DNA of 5,595 bases from an uncultured Eubacteriales bacterium. Lineage in GTDB: Bacteria > Bacillota > Clostridia > Oscillospirales > Oscillospiraceae. The stretch's first letter is position 1. Each line of letters starts with the position of its first letter. Positions 5,595-5,595 of this stretch are shown here, piece by piece. Where the stretch lies: contig UQGU01000088.1 in NCBI GenBank assembly GCA_900540635.1, positions 1 through 5,595 on the forward strand, written 5' to 3'. The notes below the pieces were generated by a model. That model was not told the origin of the DNA. It searched no databases and saw only the letters and a program-made list of their open reading frames with translations. Position numbers and translations under genes: made by a program.

Positions 5595-5595
5595 G

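Overview
The window looks like chromosomal DNA of a gut-type Firmicute, probably class Clostridia near Oscillospiraceae or Lachnospiraceae. This is inferred from strong AGGAGG-type Shine-Dalgarno sites, extended -10 (TGnTATAAT) promoters, moderately high GC in most genes, and protein families familiar from such genomes. No rRNA, tRNA, CRISPR array or complete insertion sequence was recognised. The species cannot be named from the sequence.

Left part (1-717): the first 48 codons of a secreted protein run off the left edge on the minus strand. Facing away from it is a C-terminal remnant of a large serine recombinase. The remnant is broken by one in-frame TAG and followed by a strong terminator with a UUCG loop. 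This reads as the worn edge of an integrated mobile element whose cargo continues to the left.

Middle part (762-3971): a two-gene minus-strand operon encodes a Wzx-like polysaccharide flippase (MOP superfamily, 507 aa). It is translationally coupled to a small HD-domain phosphohydrolase (165 aa), which ends in a 12-bp-stem terminator. The operon fires from an extended -10 promoter back-to-back with a nearly twin promoter, which drives a plus-strand GT-A, GT8-like glycosyltransferase (343 aa).

Right part (3972-5595): a 201-base spacer carries a long-range inverted repeat and a palindrome. It precedes a more AT-rich gene for a 424-aa polytopic membrane protein, possibly a GT-C-like glycosyltransferase of an uncharacterised surface-polysaccharide family. 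That gene ends at a clear terminator. The tail of another minus-strand gene may enter from the right edge with its own terminator.

Together, the flippase, the cytoplasmic glycosyltransferase and the polytopic membrane protein suggest a small surface-glycan locus: a lipid-linked sugar unit is built inside, flipped, and possibly modified outside. The HD protein is an unexplained but tightly coupled partner. No wholly new system is demonstrable. The best leads are the HD-flippase coupling and the two poorly characterised glycan genes.
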